From Jannaschia sp. W003 (GTDB taxonomy: Bacteria > Pseudomonadota > Alphaproteobacteria > Rhodobacterales > Rhodobacteraceae), in contig NZ_CP083539.1 in the NCBI RefSeq assembly GCF_025144335.1, positions 1,737,501 to 1,801,500 of the forward strand: DNA of 64,000 nt, written 5' to 3'. Below, one piece after another: positions 29,872 through 37,726 of this stretch (the stretch's first letter is position 1; every line of letters begins with the position of its first letter). Both the position numbers and the translations under genes were made by a program. The notes under the pieces are model-generated. The model did no database searches and was not told where the DNA came from. It saw only the letters and a program-made list of their open reading frames with translations.

Positions 29872-29933
29872 GTCGATCTCCGTTCGTCGAGCGGACGCCA
29901 TTCGCCCGCGCGTCCCGGGGCGAATGGCGGCCG

Positions 29934-30290
29934 TCAGACCTTCTCGAGCCAGTGTTCGAAGTCGCCCGTGCGCACCCGGCGAAGGCCGGGCGCGAGGGCC
30001 ACCGTCGGCAGGCGTCCCGCTGCGAGGTGGCGTCGCCAAGTTCGCGGCGATCGGCCCAGGGGGTCGGACGCGGCGCAGTCTGCGGCCGTGAGGAGCGGCG
30101 CGCGCAGCCGAGTGCGATCCATCGGATGGACGGAGGAGAGCCCCTCCACGGCCCACACGTCGTCCCACTCCCATCGCCGCCCGCCGCCGTGGGGGCGCGC
30201 GCCGCTCGCGCGCAGGAGCCGCCGTGCGGTGTCAGGGTGCACCGCCCAGTGGCGGGCGATGCGGGAAAGCGTCTCGGTTCTCAACTCCAT
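29934..30290 (-). CDS. Helix-turn-helix protein (excisionase/AlpA-like)
   Basis: A 118-aa protein with two short DNA-binding segments. The first (residues 6-45) is an HTH of the kind LSRIARHWAVHPDTARRLL followed by a wing. The second is MerR-like (LTAADCAASDPLGRSPRTWRRHL, then GLRRVRTGDFEHWLE). The start is fixed by AAGGAGA before the ATG at 30290. It is the first gene of the minus-strand recombinase run and begins 85 bases from the 27-bp inverted repeat, which it may bind. A role as excisionase or operon regulator is inferred from size and position. Confidence 0.65.
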   Translation of the reverse strand: MELRTETLSRIARHWAVHPDTARRLLRASGARPHGGGRRWEWDDVWAVEGLSSVHPMDRTRLRAPLLTAADCAASDPLGRSPRTWRRHLAAGRLPTVALAPGLRRVRTGDFEHWLEKV

Positions 30291-30374
30291 GGGCCATCTC
30301 CTTCTGGTCGGAAGGGAGTTAGGTCCCCGCGATGGCCGACGGAAAAATGCGTTGGCCGGCCCCCGGCGGCAGAG

Positions 30375-30433
30375 CGGCGGCACGGATGGACGGACGGCCC
30401 CTTAGGGGGGCCGTCCGTCCATCCGTGCCGCCG
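30375..30433. repeat. Perfect 27-bp inverted repeat between divergent genes
   Basis: The arm at 30375-30401 begins CGGCGGCACGGATGGACGGA, and its exact reverse complement occupies 30407-30433; only TTAGG (30402-30406) separates them. Each arm contains the short direct repeat GGACGGACGG. It lies between the HTH/recombinase run and the AAA ATPase gene. A terminator role is unlikely because both genes point away from it. An operator, recombination site or origin element is more plausible. Confidence 0.9.
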
Positions 30434-30498
30434 TCCGAACTTTCGTTTTGGTGTCCGGCGAGAAGGATCGATGTCCCTGTCAGAAAGGAGACAACGAC

Positions 30499-31614
30499 AT
30501 GTTTGACATACTGACGGAAGACACGGCGATGGACGGGATCGAGGCTGCGGGGAACAACCCTGCGCCGGTCCGCGCGCACGGTTTCCAGGCGGAAGCGCCA
30601 CTGCGCCGAGAGCGACGCTTGAAGAGCAGCTACACCGTCAAGGGGCTCCTTGGCGGCGCCGGCACGGTGTCGGTGCTGGTCGGTGCGCCGGGGAAGGGCA
30701 AGTCGACCGCGGCGATGGCGATTGCGGTTCGCGTCGCTGACGGCACGTCGGTCGGTCCGATGTTCGTCCGGCAAGGCGCCGTGATGTATCTGGCGTGCGA
30801 GGCCTACACGAGCACCGAGCGGCGACTGGAAGCCTGGCGCGACGAGGTGTGCGCGGACATCCCCGTCCACATCGCGAGGGGCAACCTGCACCTCGACGAC
30901 ACCCAGAGCGTTCTGCAATTCATCGCCTTCGCAGAAGGCTACGTCGCGAAGGGCGGCGAGACTCTGCAGCTCGTCGTCATCGACACGCTCGCCGCAGCGT
31001 TGTCGCCCGATGCCGACGAGAACCACGCCGGAACGATGGCCCTCGTTGCCGCCAACTTGCGACGGATCGCCGAGGAGCTGCGCGTCCACGTTCTCACCCT
31101 GCACCACCCCGCAAAGTCGGGCGGGGCCGGGGGGCGGGGAAGCTCGGCGCTGAACGGTGCGGTGGATACGACCCTCATCCTCGAGCGAGAGCCCAGCAAG
31201 CGCACGGCGCATATCAAGGCCGAGAAGCAACGCGATCTCGCCGACGACACCAAGCTTGCCATGGACCTCGAGCCCGTCGTCCTCGGGCGGGATCAGGAAG
31301 GAGATGAGGTGACGACCGTCCGGGCCGTGTGGCGTTGCCCTGATCCCTCTAAAGAAGATTCCGAGAAGAAGGCAGGGGCCGACAAGGAGTGGCGCTTCAA
31401 GGACCTCTCCGTGGTGATCTGGGTTTGCCTCCAAGCATCCTTGTCGCGACCCATGACCCCGGCGCAGATCGCAAGCCTGATCCCCGCGGAGGCGGAGTTC
31501 CGCGCGCCGTGGAAAAAGGAAACCTTGGAGCGCCATGTTCGCGATCTGCTTGGGCAGATGGAGAAGGACGGCGCGGTGTGTTGCGTGGGCAAGCAGTGGA
31601 AGCTCGCGACGTAG
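30499..31614 (+). CDS. RepA-like AAA ATPase (AAA_25 family)
   Basis: A 371-aa ATPase related to hexameric RepA helicases. It has Walker A GAPGKGKS (residues 62-69), Walker B in LQLVVIDTLAAAL, and a RecA-like motif LTLHHPAKSGGAGGRGSSAL where family members contact nucleotide and DNA. The C-terminal 80 residues look like a winged helix (TPAQIASLIPAEAEFRAPWKKETLERHVRDLL). AAAGGAG lies 9 bases before the ATG at 30499. It diverges from the recombinase run, across the inverted repeat. The likely role is replication or mobilisation of the excised element. Confidence 0.8.
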   Translation: MFDILTEDTAMDGIEAAGNNPAPVRAHGFQAEAPLRRERRLKSSYTVKGLLGGAGTVSVLVGAPGKGKSTAAMAIAVRVADGTSVGPMFVRQGAVMYLACEAYTSTERRLEAWRDEVCADIPVHIARGNLHLDDTQSVLQFIAFAEGYVAKGGETLQLVVIDTLAAALSPDADENHAGTMALVAANLRRIAEELRVHVLTLHHPAKSGGAGGRGSSALNGAVDTTLILEREPSKRTAHIKAEKQRDLADDTKLAMDLEPVVLGRDQEGDEVTTVRAVWRCPDPSKEDSEKKAGADKEWRFKDLSVVIWVCLQASLSRPMTPAQIASLIPAEAEFRAPWKKETLERHVRDLLGQMEKDGAVCCVGKQWKLAT

Positions 31615-31987
31615 CGGCGCTGGAGGGGGCTAACCCCACGGTGGCCGAAGGATGCCGCCGTGGGGGACGAGCAGGCGAACTCATGGCCGAATGACCCAAA
31701 CGATCTGGCCAACTCAGGCGATGAGGGCGGGTGAGCGCCCGAGTATGATCGCGCCGGCAAAGCCGTTTGGTGGCCAAACCGGGTGATTGACAGCCATATC
31801 AACCATGGCCGGTTTTACGCTATAACGTAGTAAAATCTGCGCTCGGCTCATTAACCAGGGGTAGATACTGGTTCGCTTCGTATCGATGCTGTTCCGTGAT
31901 GGACTGCGACATATCGCTTGCCGAGACCCCTGTCGCCGCGGAGGTGGTAGTGGGCAAGAACCGCGCCCTGTCGGAAGCGACCGCCTG
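31615..31987. other. Lower-GC stretch without a supported gene
   Basis: About 370 bases with clearly lower GC than the neighbours, including AT-rich DNA around 31785-31860 and a TTGACA at 31787. The open frames on both strands have no coding character I trust. It may hold the promoter of the small genes that follow. Confidence 0.4.
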
Positions 31988-32242
31988 ATGGCGTTCATAT
32001 GTGTATGCCCCCGCTGCCGTCTTCTAAGTCTATGGCGATCGGATCGCTTCTCCGGCGGACAAGCCGGCAAGTCTGCATGCACCTTGGGTAAACTCTGTCG
32101 ACATGTCCTCGACACAAGCAGTGTGGCCTCAAGGCAACGACTCCGTGCCATCGTTGAAACCTGGCAGCAGGGGCTGCCATGCACCTCTAAATTCCCCTTC
32201 CACGACCGCGATCAACGCGGCGGCAGAGAGGTAAGGCAATGA
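31988..32242 (+). CDS. Possible 84-aa Cys-containing protein
   Basis: A small open frame starting MAFICVCPRC, with cysteines at C6, C8 and C11 in the N-terminus and more later, as in a zinc-binding protein. It ends with a TGA that overlaps the ATG of the next gene (ATGA), which favours real translation. Against it are a weak ribosome site, non-Rhodobacter codon use and no recognised family. Confidence 0.35.
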   Translation: MAFICVCPRCRLLSLWRSDRFSGGQAGKSACTLGKLCRHVLDTSSVASRQRLRAIVETWQQGLPCTSKFPFHDRDQRGGREVRQ

Positions 32243-32562
32243 CACAACCCGAATTCGTCCTCGAGCAAGGCACTCTGCGCAACATGTTTGCGATGATCGG
32301 TAAAATTGAATCGTTGACCAGCGAAAAGCGCAGGGAACTGGAAGTCCTTATGCGCCGCGCTGGGATACGTATCGAGGGCACGAAACTGATCCTACCACTT
32401 CAAGCTGGAGACATTACGAGGGAGGACACGAACATGCTTCGACGCGGGCTAAAGTCGGCTGTGGAGTTGAAGCGATTGCGTAATTCCGAAGGGGATGGCT
32501 ACGCCAAGGTGGGATCTTCAGTTGGAGATGTTCCTGACGACTGTTGCGAGCAATACGAGTAG
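32239..32562 (+). CDS. 107-aa protein of unknown function
   Basis: A small protein with helix-forming sequence (EQGTLRNMFAMIGKIESLTSE) and a charged middle, preceded by GAGAGGTAAGG. GC content is much lower than in flanking core genes, suggesting recent transfer. It overlaps the previous small frame by 4 bases. I recognise no family; it may belong to the integrated element. Confidence 0.5.
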   Translation: MTQPEFVLEQGTLRNMFAMIGKIESLTSEKRRELEVLMRRAGIRIEGTKLILPLQAGDITREDTNMLRRGLKSAVELKRLRNSEGDGYAKVGSSVGDVPDDCCEQYE

Positions 32563-33063
32563 GGTTATTCCCGCGATCCGCAATGGCTCATGGTAACAGG
32601 CCGATGCGTCAAGCGTCGGCTCCCCGTGCCCGCTACTGCATCCTGAGCGAAAGTTTCATTGATAGTTAAACCGTGCCATAGCTGCGGCGATGTCCTTCCA
32701 CATCCGTTTCACCCTAAGATCGAACGTAGAACGCCCCACTCTGCAAGCATGGCCCACTATCGGTCTGGAACGCGTATACGGCAAATTTCCTTCGCGTAGT
32801 TCTATCCTTACAATCCGATTGTGTCGCAGGTGGACGACGCCCAATAACTCGGCGTTGTCTCGAACCGTAGACCGGGGACCGTGACGCTGTGGAATCCGGC
32901 CCCGCCCTGCGTAGTTCCCAGTGCGGGTTGCCTCGGGGTTCCTATTTGGAACGCCGACAAGGGTGCGCCCGACCGCGCAAACGCGGTTCGAGCGCAGGCC
33001 GGGCGTTCTCCACGGTGCCGGGCATACCTGCGATGGCGCCCCGGCGCCGCGCCGGGTGCGACC
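32563..33063. other. No supported gene
   Basis: About 500 bases between the 107-aa gene and the SDR remnant. A 62-codon minus-strand frame at 32656-32844 (TTG start) has a protein-like tail ending WKDIAAAMARFNYQ, but it has no ribosome site and no recognised family. GC rises towards the right, consistent with a junction of two DNA sources. Confidence 0.4.
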
Positions 33064-33234
33064 CTACGCGAGGCCGAACTGAGCTTTGATGCCCCCAATG
33101 AACTCGGCGTCGCCCTGTGCCGAGCGTGGGGCCATGGATTGTCGAGCATCTTCGCCGGCCGTGTATCGCAGGCGCAGGCCGCCGTCGGTGGCAGCTTCCC
33201 AGATCGCTTCGGAGACGACCACATGACCGCATAG
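33064..33234 (-). pseudogene. C-terminal remnant of a short-chain dehydrogenase
   Basis: A minus-strand frame ending with TAG at 33064-33066 translates to about 57 residues that include AIWEAATDGGLRLRYTAGED, then RSAQGDAEFIGGIKAQFGLA. This matches the C-terminal tail typical of classical SDR oxidoreductases. There is no room or start codon for the N-terminal Rossmann domain, because the AraC gene begins 25 bases away on the other strand. I infer that a divergent AraC-SDR pair lost most of the SDR gene. Confidence 0.6.
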
Positions 33235-33258
33235 GCAAGCTGAGGTAAACTTCCCTGC

Positions 33259-34263
33259 GTGGGATCCGTGACGTCAGTCTATGTGCACAAGGTGGTGGCC
33301 GCCGTAGGTGGTGCGGCGGGACCTGCCTATCTGCGCTCGGTCGGCTTGGATCCCAAGGCGCCGGCCGACGTGGGCACCATGATCGATGCGGACGCCTACT
33401 ACGGCCTGCTCGAGCGAATAGCGCACGACCTGCCCGACGCGGCCGATTTGCCGTTGCGCGTGGGAGCAACGATGCGCTGCGATGACTATGGCGCGTTCGG
33501 GCTGGCGTGGAAGACGGCGCCGACCCTGCGCGACTCCTTCCGCCGTGCGCAGCGCTACTGGAGGGTGCTGACCTCCGTGGCGGAGATCGAAATTCGACCC
33601 GAGGGCGCGGGCGTCTGGTTTCTTTTGCACCGTGCGGGCGCACGGCGGCTGGGCCTGCGCCTGTCCAACGAAGCGACGCTCGCCTCGGCGTTAACGATCA
33701 TGCGCGAGGTCGCGCCCGGCTCGGTGCAGCCGACCGAAGTGCACCTGCGCCATGCTTCGCCGTGCCCGTCCCGCGGCTATGCGATATGGTATGGCTGCCC
33801 GGTGACATGGGGTTCGGACCGCGACGGTCTGTTGCTGACGGCGGAACTGATCGACCGACCGAACCGGCTGGGGGACGCGGGCCTGTCGGCATATCTTGAC
33901 GCTCAGCTTGACCGCGCGCTGGCTCGAATACGGTCGGGGGGCGACGACCTCGCTTCGGCAGTCCGCCGCACAATCGAGCGCTCGTTAAGCGACGGCGTCC
34001 CTGTCCTGGCCAAAGTTGCAGCGGCGATGGGCCGGTCGGAACGCTCGTTGCAACGGGCGTTGGCCGCCGAGGGGCTGTCCTTCCGCAACCTGGTGGATGG
34101 GGTCCGCCGCGACCTCGCGGAGGGGTTGCTGGTGAACTCCGACTACGCCCTTACCGAGATTGCCTTCCTCGCAGGCTTTTCCGAGCAAAGCGCGCTGAGC
34201 CGCGCGTTTCGCCGCTGGAACGGCGTCACGCCCGCAACCTTCCGCGCCGCCCGCCGCGCTTGA
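33259..34263 (+). CDS. AraC-family transcriptional regulator
   Basis: A 334-aa regulator with an N-terminal arabinose-binding-like domain of the OruR/ArgR subtype (residues 1-200) and a C-terminal double helix-turn-helix (VPVLAKVAAAMGRSERSLQRAL and YALTEIAFLAGFSEQSALSRAFRRWNG). The start codon at 33259 is GTG. It precedes an NmrA-like gene and a DUF1772 gene on the same strand and may regulate them. A remnant of an SDR gene lies divergently upstream. Confidence 0.88.
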   Translation: MGSVTSVYVHKVVAAVGGAAGPAYLRSVGLDPKAPADVGTMIDADAYYGLLERIAHDLPDAADLPLRVGATMRCDDYGAFGLAWKTAPTLRDSFRRAQRYWRVLTSVAEIEIRPEGAGVWFLLHRAGARRLGLRLSNEATLASALTIMREVAPGSVQPTEVHLRHASPCPSRGYAIWYGCPVTWGSDRDGLLLTAELIDRPNRLGDAGLSAYLDAQLDRALARIRSGGDDLASAVRRTIERSLSDGVPVLAKVAAAMGRSERSLQRALAAEGLSFRNLVDGVRRDLAEGLLVNSDYALTEIAFLAGFSEQSALSRAFRRWNGVTPATFRAARRA

Positions 34264-34361
34264 CGTCCCGCGTCAAGCCAAGGGCGGGGTGAGTCAATCC
34301 GCGGGGCCGGTAGGAACGGCATCTTCTTCGCGTCGACCTCGACGCAAGAAAGGAGAACCCC

Positions 34362-35198
34362 ATGACCGATCCCCGACCCACCCTTGTGATCGGCGCCACC
34401 GGCAAGACCGGCCGCCGCATCGCCGACAGCCTCCAGGCCGACGGCCTGCCCGTGCGCCGCGCCTCCCGCGGGGGGGGCACGCCCTTCGACTGGGAGGACC
34501 ACGAGACCTGGAAGCTCGCGCTCGACGGTGCGCGGGCTGCCTATGTCAGCTACTTCCCCGACCTCGCCTTTCCCGGCGCAGTGGAGGCCGTGGGCGCCTT
34601 GGCCGAGACCGCCCGAGCGGCGGGCGTCGAGCGGCTGGTGCTCCTGTCGGGCCGGGGCGAGCATCACGCCCGGATGGGCGAAGAGGCGGTGCTGGCGGCG
34701 GGAGTGCCCACCACGCGGCTGCGCTGCGCTTGGTTCGCGCAGAACTTCTCGGAAGGGTATCTTCGCGATCCGATCCTCGCGGGCGTGCTGCCCATGCCCG
34801 GCGGAGATGTGGCCGAGCCGATCCTCGACGTGGATGATATCGCCGAGGTGGCGATCGAGGCGCTACGCTTCGACAGCGACGAGAACCGATTCTACGAGCT
34901 GACCGGCCCCCGCCTGATGACTTTTTCGGAGATGGCCGACACGCTGTCGGCTGCGACGGGTCGTCCCGTTCGCCACGTGCCCATCAGCTTCGAGCAGTTT
35001 CACGAGGGGCTCGCCCAAGGTGCGGGCGCCGTTGTCGCCGATGTCTTCACTGCCATTGCACGCGAGACTCTGGATGGGCGCAACGCGCAGATTTCCGATG
35101 GGGTGGAGCGGGCACTGTGCCGCCCCGCGCGGGACTTCGCTCTCTTCGCCCGCGACGCCGCCCACGCGGGCGCGTGGGACCTGGCCGGCGCGGCATGA
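34362..35198 (+). CDS. NmrA-like NAD(P)-binding protein
   Basis: A 278-aa atypical SDR of the NmrA/HSCARG type. It has an N-terminal nucleotide-binding motif VIGATGKTGRRIA and no classical YxxxK catalytic pair. LVLLSGRGEHHARMGEEAVLAAG, LRCAWFAQNFSEGYLR and VDDIAEVAIEALRF are typical of the family, which senses NAD(P) or reduces quinones. The ATG is preceded by AAAGGAG. It begins 98 bases after the AraC gene. Confidence 0.85.
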   Translation: MTDPRPTLVIGATGKTGRRIADSLQADGLPVRRASRGGGTPFDWEDHETWKLALDGARAAYVSYFPDLAFPGAVEAVGALAETARAAGVERLVLLSGRGEHHARMGEEAVLAAGVPTTRLRCAWFAQNFSEGYLRDPILAGVLPMPGGDVAEPILDVDDIAEVAIEALRFDSDENRFYELTGPRLMTFSEMADTLSAATGRPVRHVPISFEQFHEGLAQGAGAVVADVFTAIARETLDGRNAQISDGVERALCRPARDFALFARDAAHAGAWDLAGAA

Positions 35199-35221
35199 TT
35201 GCAGGGTGAGGAGATGCAAAT

Positions 35222-35692
35222 ATGGACCCTTGGCTTCTCGTCCTCACGCAGTTCGCCGTGCTGGCCTATTCTGCGCTCGGTGGCGTTTTCCTTGCCTTCT
35301 CAGACTTCATCATGCGGGCGCTCGCGCGCAGTCCCGGTGGAGCCGAGGCGATGCAGTCGATCAACCGGGAGGTCTTCCGCATCGTTTTCATGGCGCTGTT
35401 CCTCGGTATGGTGCCCGTCTCGGTCCTGCTGGCCGTGGGCGGCTGGCTTGCCGCACCAGATCCGACGCGATTCGTTGCGGCCGCTGCGCTCTACGTCGGC
35501 GGATGCTTCGCGGTGACGGCGGCGGGCAACGTGCCGCTGAACGACCGGCTTGCCGGCATAGACGCGACCACGCCGGAGGGCCGCGACTGGTGGGCCACGG
35601 TCTACGGCCCCCGCTGGACGCGGCTCAACACCGCGCGGACCATCGCATGCATCGCCGCCGCTGCGGTTCTGATCGGCGGGCTTGGCAGTTAA
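35222..35692 (+). CDS. DUF1772 (anthrone oxygenase-like) membrane protein
   Basis: A 156-aa integral membrane protein with four predicted helices. It contains the DUF1772 features GGVFLAFSDFIMRAL, MQSINREVF, NVPLNDRLA and WTRLNTARTIA. Related proteins in fungi are anthrone oxygenases; in bacteria the role is not known. It starts 23 bases after the NmrA-like gene, so the two probably form an operon. Confidence 0.85.
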   Translation: MDPWLLVLTQFAVLAYSALGGVFLAFSDFIMRALARSPGGAEAMQSINREVFRIVFMALFLGMVPVSVLLAVGGWLAAPDPTRFVAAAALYVGGCFAVTAAGNVPLNDRLAGIDATTPEGRDWWATVYGPRWTRLNTARTIACIAAAAVLIGGLGS

Positions 35693-35838
35693 TTTAGCCC
35701 CGCCGCCAGCTCGCGGCTGCGGTATTGCTGGAACCGCTCGCGACCGGTTTGGTAGCGAACGCTACCGAGGACGTCGCGGCTTGCCCGATCGGAGCACAAA
35801 CTCCGTGTTCCTTGGACCTCGGTATAAGAACGGCGCTC

Positions 35839-36270
35839 CTATTCTCGGTCTGACGCGCTGCGCTTGGAGGTCGCTCGGAGCATGACGTCGATCTTGCCGC
35901 GGAGCATATCGTTGGTTGCAGGAAGCACCTCTTCCACGAGATCGGTGATCGAAGCTCGATCTTCGGGAGAAGAGGGTATCCGCTGAAGAAGCGATGCCCA
36001 GCGTCCACCAGTGGAGGCCTTCGGGTTTGGGGCCCGGCAGAAGTGTAAGCCCTGTATCGCGCATCGAGGCCGCGCGCGTTCAATATCTCCGGCGTTCGCC
36101 AAACCTGCGGAGAACGCCACAGCGTTTTTGGCCCACTCCTTCGTCGCCGCGCGCCTCGGCGGCCGCGCTTTCGTCGTCCACGCTTGGAACGCCACGAGTC
36201 GTTCGCGCTGATCGAGTTCGGGCTGTGCGAAGATCCGGACCGGGCGTTGTGGTCCCGCAAGCAGGACACA
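35839..36270 (-). pseudogene. Possible 5'-truncated gene of unknown family
   Basis: The minus frame from a TAA at 36271-36273 down to 35839 reads like protein: IFAQPELDQRERLVAFQAW, TKEWAKNAVAFSAGLANAG, and a C-terminus with SITDLVEEVLPATNDML. There is no good start codon near the open beginning (a GTG at 36195 is internal), so the 5' end is probably lost. I recognise no family. It abuts the broken copper ATPase on the other strand. Confidence 0.35.
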
Positions 36271-36302
36271 TTACGCGAAATCGCGGGTAGCCCTCGCCGG
36301 AC

Positions 36303-36920
36303 ATGAACAGCCTCGTGGCGCTCGGCACGCTGGCGGCCTGGGGCTACTCCGCCGTCGCTCTCCTCCTGCCAGGGCGGTTCCCCGAGGGCACGCGCGCCGT
36401 CTACTTCGAGGCGGCCGCGGTGATCGTGACGCTGATCCTGCTTGGGCGCTGGCTCGAGGCGCGCGCCAAGGGCCGCACCGGAACTGCGATCGTGCGGTTG
36501 GTTGACCTTAGCCCGCGCACCGCGCTGCGGGTCCGGGACGGGCGCACCGAGGAAGTGCCGCTGGAAGCGGTGGTCGCGGGCGTGTCGGTGCTGATCGTGG
36601 CCTGCCCCTGCGCCATGGGCCTTGCCACGCCGACGTCGATCATGGTGGGCACCGGACGCGCTGCCGAGACGGGGGTGCTGTTCCGCCGCGGCGACGCGCT
36701 GCAGGCGCTGGGACAGGCCCGGGTGGTCGCCTTCGACAAGATCGGGACCCTCACCGTCGGGCGCCCCGAGCTGAACGCTCTGGCGCCCGCTCCGGGCGTG
36801 ACGCGCGCCCGTTCTGCCGGATGGACCTCCGACGTTGTCTCGGGCGGGGCCTGCATTCTCGATGCCAACTGCGGTGGCTGCGTGCACTGCCGCTCAACCG
36901 ACCCGTTCCCCCCGCGGTGA
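36303..36920 (+). pseudogene. Internally deleted copper-type P1B ATPase
   Basis: The reading frame joins two pieces of a copper ATPase. The first has MNSLVALGTLAAWGYS and [25 protein letters not shown], and breaks off after EEVPLEAVVAG. It is fused directly to VSVLIVACPCAMGLATPTSIM and the phosphorylation site. The actuator domain with its TGE loop is gone, and the phosphorylation motif reads DKIGTLT instead of DKTGTLT. The sequence then departs from the family after GRPEL, with no nucleotide-binding domain. It cannot be an active pump. An intact relative lies at 50804-53152. Confidence 0.85.
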
Positions 36921-37027
36921 TCTTTCACGTGGCCATGCACCACGACGGGGCCGGCCAGTGAAGCTCAGGGACTGTCGCCACAGACCTGCGGGCCGGTGGT
37001 CCACCAACTTGTCTCCGCTCGAACATT

Positions 37028-37039
37028 ACGTATATACGT
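37028..37039. promoter_or_regulatory. ACGTATATACGT palindrome upstream of the AbrB-Doc pair
   Basis: A perfect 12-bp palindrome, followed closely by GGTGTATATG. It lies 23 bases before the antitoxin ATG in otherwise GC-rich DNA. AbrB-type antitoxins usually bind such sites to repress their own operon, so this is a probable operator and promoter region. Confidence 0.55.
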
Positions 37040-37061
37040 CGGTGTATATGAGGGACTTGCG

Positions 37062-37286
37062 ATGATCGAGACCAAGATCCGCCGCGTCGGCAACTCCGCG
37101 GTCATGACGCTGACCACTGAGATGCTCGCGATGCTCGATGCCAAGGAGGGCGACACCCTCTTCGTCGTGCGCGGCGACGACGGCACCCTTCGCGTGATGG
37201 CCCACGACCCTTCCGTGGCTGAGGCGTTGGCCGCGGCCGAGGTGGTGATGGACGAGAACCGCGACCTCCTGCAGGCGCTCGCTTGA
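37062..37286 (+). CDS. AbrB/MazE-type antitoxin
   Basis: A 74-aa protein with a SpoVT/AbrB swapped-hairpin DNA-binding domain (IRRVGNSAVMTLTTEMLAML, then KEGDTLFVV) and an acidic C-terminal tail that should wrap the toxin (VAEALAAAEVVMDENRDLLQAL). The ATG at 37062 is preceded by AGGGA. The stop codon overlaps the TTG start of the Doc toxin gene, so both proteins are made from one message. A palindrome upstream is a likely operator. Confidence 0.85.
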   Translation: MIETKIRRVGNSAVMTLTTEMLAMLDAKEGDTLFVVRGDDGTLRVMAHDPSVAEALAAAEVVMDENRDLLQALA

Positions 37287-37672
37287 CGGCGCCCATCTGG
37301 GTGCCCCTCGCCGCCGTCGTCGTGATCCACGACCGCCAGATCGCCCGCCACGGCGGGGCGCCCGGCCTGCGCGACCGGGGGCTTCTGGAGATGGGCTGTG
37401 CGCGCGCCGTGAACCTCGCGGCCTACGACGATGCGGCGGGCTTGGCAGCGATCGCCGCGGCCTACGCGTTCGGAATTGCCAAGGCCCATGCGTTCGTGGA
37501 CGGCAACAAGCGCACCGCCTTCGTGACGGCCCTCACCTTTCTGCGCCTCAACGGCCATGCCTTCCGTCCCGACCCCATAGAGGGGGTGCGAGTGATGGAA
37601 GGTCTGGCGGCGGGGGAGGTGAGCGAGGCGGACTTCGCCCGGTGGCTGGCAGCGGGGATGCGCCCGATCTGA
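37283..37672 (+). CDS. doc: Doc-family (Fic) toxin
   Basis: A 129-aa death-on-curing toxin of the Fic/Doc fold. The catalytic motif is HAFVDGNKRTAF, matching HxFx(D/N)GNKR. Known Doc proteins phosphorylate elongation factor Tu and stop translation. The TTG at 37283 overlaps the antitoxin stop (TTGA). The pairing of Doc with an AbrB-type rather than a Phd-type antitoxin is common enough in proteobacteria but differs from the P1 prototype. The likely role is stabilisation of the accessory region. Confidence 0.9.
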   Translation: MTAPIWVPLAAVVVIHDRQIARHGGAPGLRDRGLLEMGCARAVNLAAYDDAAGLAAIAAAYAFGIAKAHAFVDGNKRTAFVTALTFLRLNGHAFRPDPIEGVRVMEGLAAGEVSEADFARWLAAGMRPI

Positions 37673-37726
37673 GGGGCGACCACGGGTCCAAGGCGACGAT
37701 GCCGACGAACCCGAACGGCATCGAAC

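Larger units (their letters stand above)
22072..32562. mobile_element. Putative integrative element at tRNA-Gln (right end unresolved)
   Basis: The block holds an integrase next to the tRNA, a minus-strand run of HTH protein, two further tyrosine recombinases, a 136-aa protein and an HNH nuclease, and a divergent RepA-like AAA ATPase. No housekeeping gene interrupts it. The left end is set by tRNA-Gln. The right end given here is the last small gene before the first SDR/AraC genes and is only a guess. Degraded mobile DNA continues to about 40.3 kb. Confidence 0.5.

Noticed and set aside
31787..31826. TTGACA with downstream TATAAC as a promoter
   Set aside because: The spacing is about 28 bases, too long for a sigma-70 promoter, and no gene begins at a fitting distance.
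32656..32844. 62-codon minus frame with TTG start
   Set aside because: No ribosome site, no family, and it lies in lower-GC DNA where chance frames are common.
32881..33234. Plus-strand frame of 117 codons
   Set aside because: It is antisense to the SDR remnant, whose frame matches a known family, so this is a shadow.
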